A DNA stretch of 64,000 bases. Source: JAFGNB01 sp050304135 (GTDB lineage Bacteria > Fibrobacterota > Chitinivibrionia > Chitinivibrionales > Chitinispirillaceae). Location of the stretch: positions 1-64,000 of the forward strand of contig JBNLDC010000014.1 in assembly GCA_050304135.1 (NCBI GenBank). The letters are read 5' to 3'. Position 1 is the first letter of the stretch. The number at the start of each line of letters is the position of its first letter. The position numbers and the translations under genes were made by a program. Shown one piece after another: positions 63,778-64,000 of the stretch. The notes under the pieces are model-generated. The model was not told where the DNA came from, did not search any database, and worked only from the letters and a program-made list of their open reading frames with translations.

Positions 63778-64000
63778 CTATTTCTTTACCGCATCCCAGT
63801 CCGCCTTCACCATAAGCGCAACCAGCTGATCAAAAGAAATCTTCGGCTTCCATCCAAGCTTCCGCTGCGCCTTGGCAGGGTTGCCCTGCAGCTGCTCCAC
63901 TTCGGTGGGACGGAAATGCCGCGGGTCAATTCGTACGACCGTTTTTCCGGTGCGGGAATCAACACCGGTCTCTTCGACACCTTCACCGCGCCACTCGATA
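63778..64000 (-). CDS. gmd: GDP-mannose 4,6-dehydratase, C-terminal part (cut by the window)
   Basis: The final 73 residues plus stop of a gene that runs off the right edge. The translation includes DPRHFRPTEVEQLQGNPAKA and KLGWKPKISFDQL, the strongly conserved tail of GDP-mannose 4,6-dehydratase (RFYRPTEVDLLLGDP-like), which starts GDP-fucose and related sugar synthesis. The catalytic residues lie outside the window. Its stop directly abuts the DUF3108 gene start region. Confidence 0.85.
   Translation of the reverse strand, partial: IEWRGEGVEETGVDSRTGKTVVRIDPRHFRPTEVEQLQGNPAKAQRKLGWKPKISFDQLVALMVKADWDAVKK

Noticed and set aside
1..64000. CRISPR arrays
   Set aside because: No regularly spaced short direct repeats with unique spacers were seen. 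The repeats at 76-131, 21294-21590 and 46722-46956 have other explanations.

Overview
The window comes from a Gram-negative (diderm) bacterium, probably anaerobic. It encodes outer-membrane barrels ending in Phe, ExbB/ExbD energisers, an OmpA-type protein, lipoproteins, a pyrophosphate-type phosphofructokinase and two radical-SAM enzymes. The mix of OmpA with thrombospondin-3 repeats, a bacterial GH3-type protein, large TPR proteins and an Agl/Glt-like envelope motor suggests the Fibrobacterota/FCB group. That placement is an inference from gene content; no rRNA is present.

Left part (1-9.6 kb, all minus strand): a tRNA-Thr, a six-gene operon for a CUT1-type sugar ABC transporter (binding lipoprotein, two permeases, ATPase) that continues into a small lipoprotein and a TPR protein, then a 1063-residue protein joining an ATP/ADP-translocase-like membrane domain to HEAT repeats and a cyclic-nucleotide-binding domain.

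The centrepiece (9.8-22.6 kb, minus strand) is an envelope gene set read from a good sigma70-type promoter at 22518-22546. In order it encodes a beta-helix/TSP3/OmpA protein, a barrel-TPR fusion, a 1227-residue TPR protein, ExbB, two ExbD paralogues, a TonB/AgmX-type protein and, behind its own likely promoter, an outer-membrane protein. It resembles the Agl-Glt/Nfs motors of myxobacteria in parts list but differs in architecture. One ExbD has Asn where the proton-carrying Asp is expected, and the TonB-like protein starts with a domain resembling the L7/L12 C-terminal domain. I regard it as the best candidate for a little-described system.

Middle (23-38.7 kb): a secreted metallopeptidase-propeller-barrel fusion, an IspH-UbiA fusion, a small ABC exporter, two radical-SAM proteins, a GH3-family protein, a PAS histidine kinase with a receiver lacking its Asp, a putative acyltransferase and a YkgJ-type cysteine-cluster protein.

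Nucleotide block (38.8-46.7 kb, plus strand): carA, carB, pyrG and purF, separated by intrinsic terminators and preceded by a leader that looks like a transcription attenuator. CarA, PyrG and PurF are all glutamine amidotransferases.

Right part (46.7-64 kb): an Ig-like surface protein whose 3' end has been tandemly duplicated, a phosphoesterase/FHA pair, a MITE-like repeat, an EF-hand-like lipoprotein, a VapBC-type toxin-antitoxin pair with an operator palindrome, a four-gene coupled operon ending in a hybrid histidine kinase, PPi-phosphofructokinase, an AarF/UbiB kinase with a phasin-like partner, a PAP2 phosphatase, a DUF3108 protein, and the 3' end of a GDP-mannose 4,6-dehydratase gene cut by the window edge.
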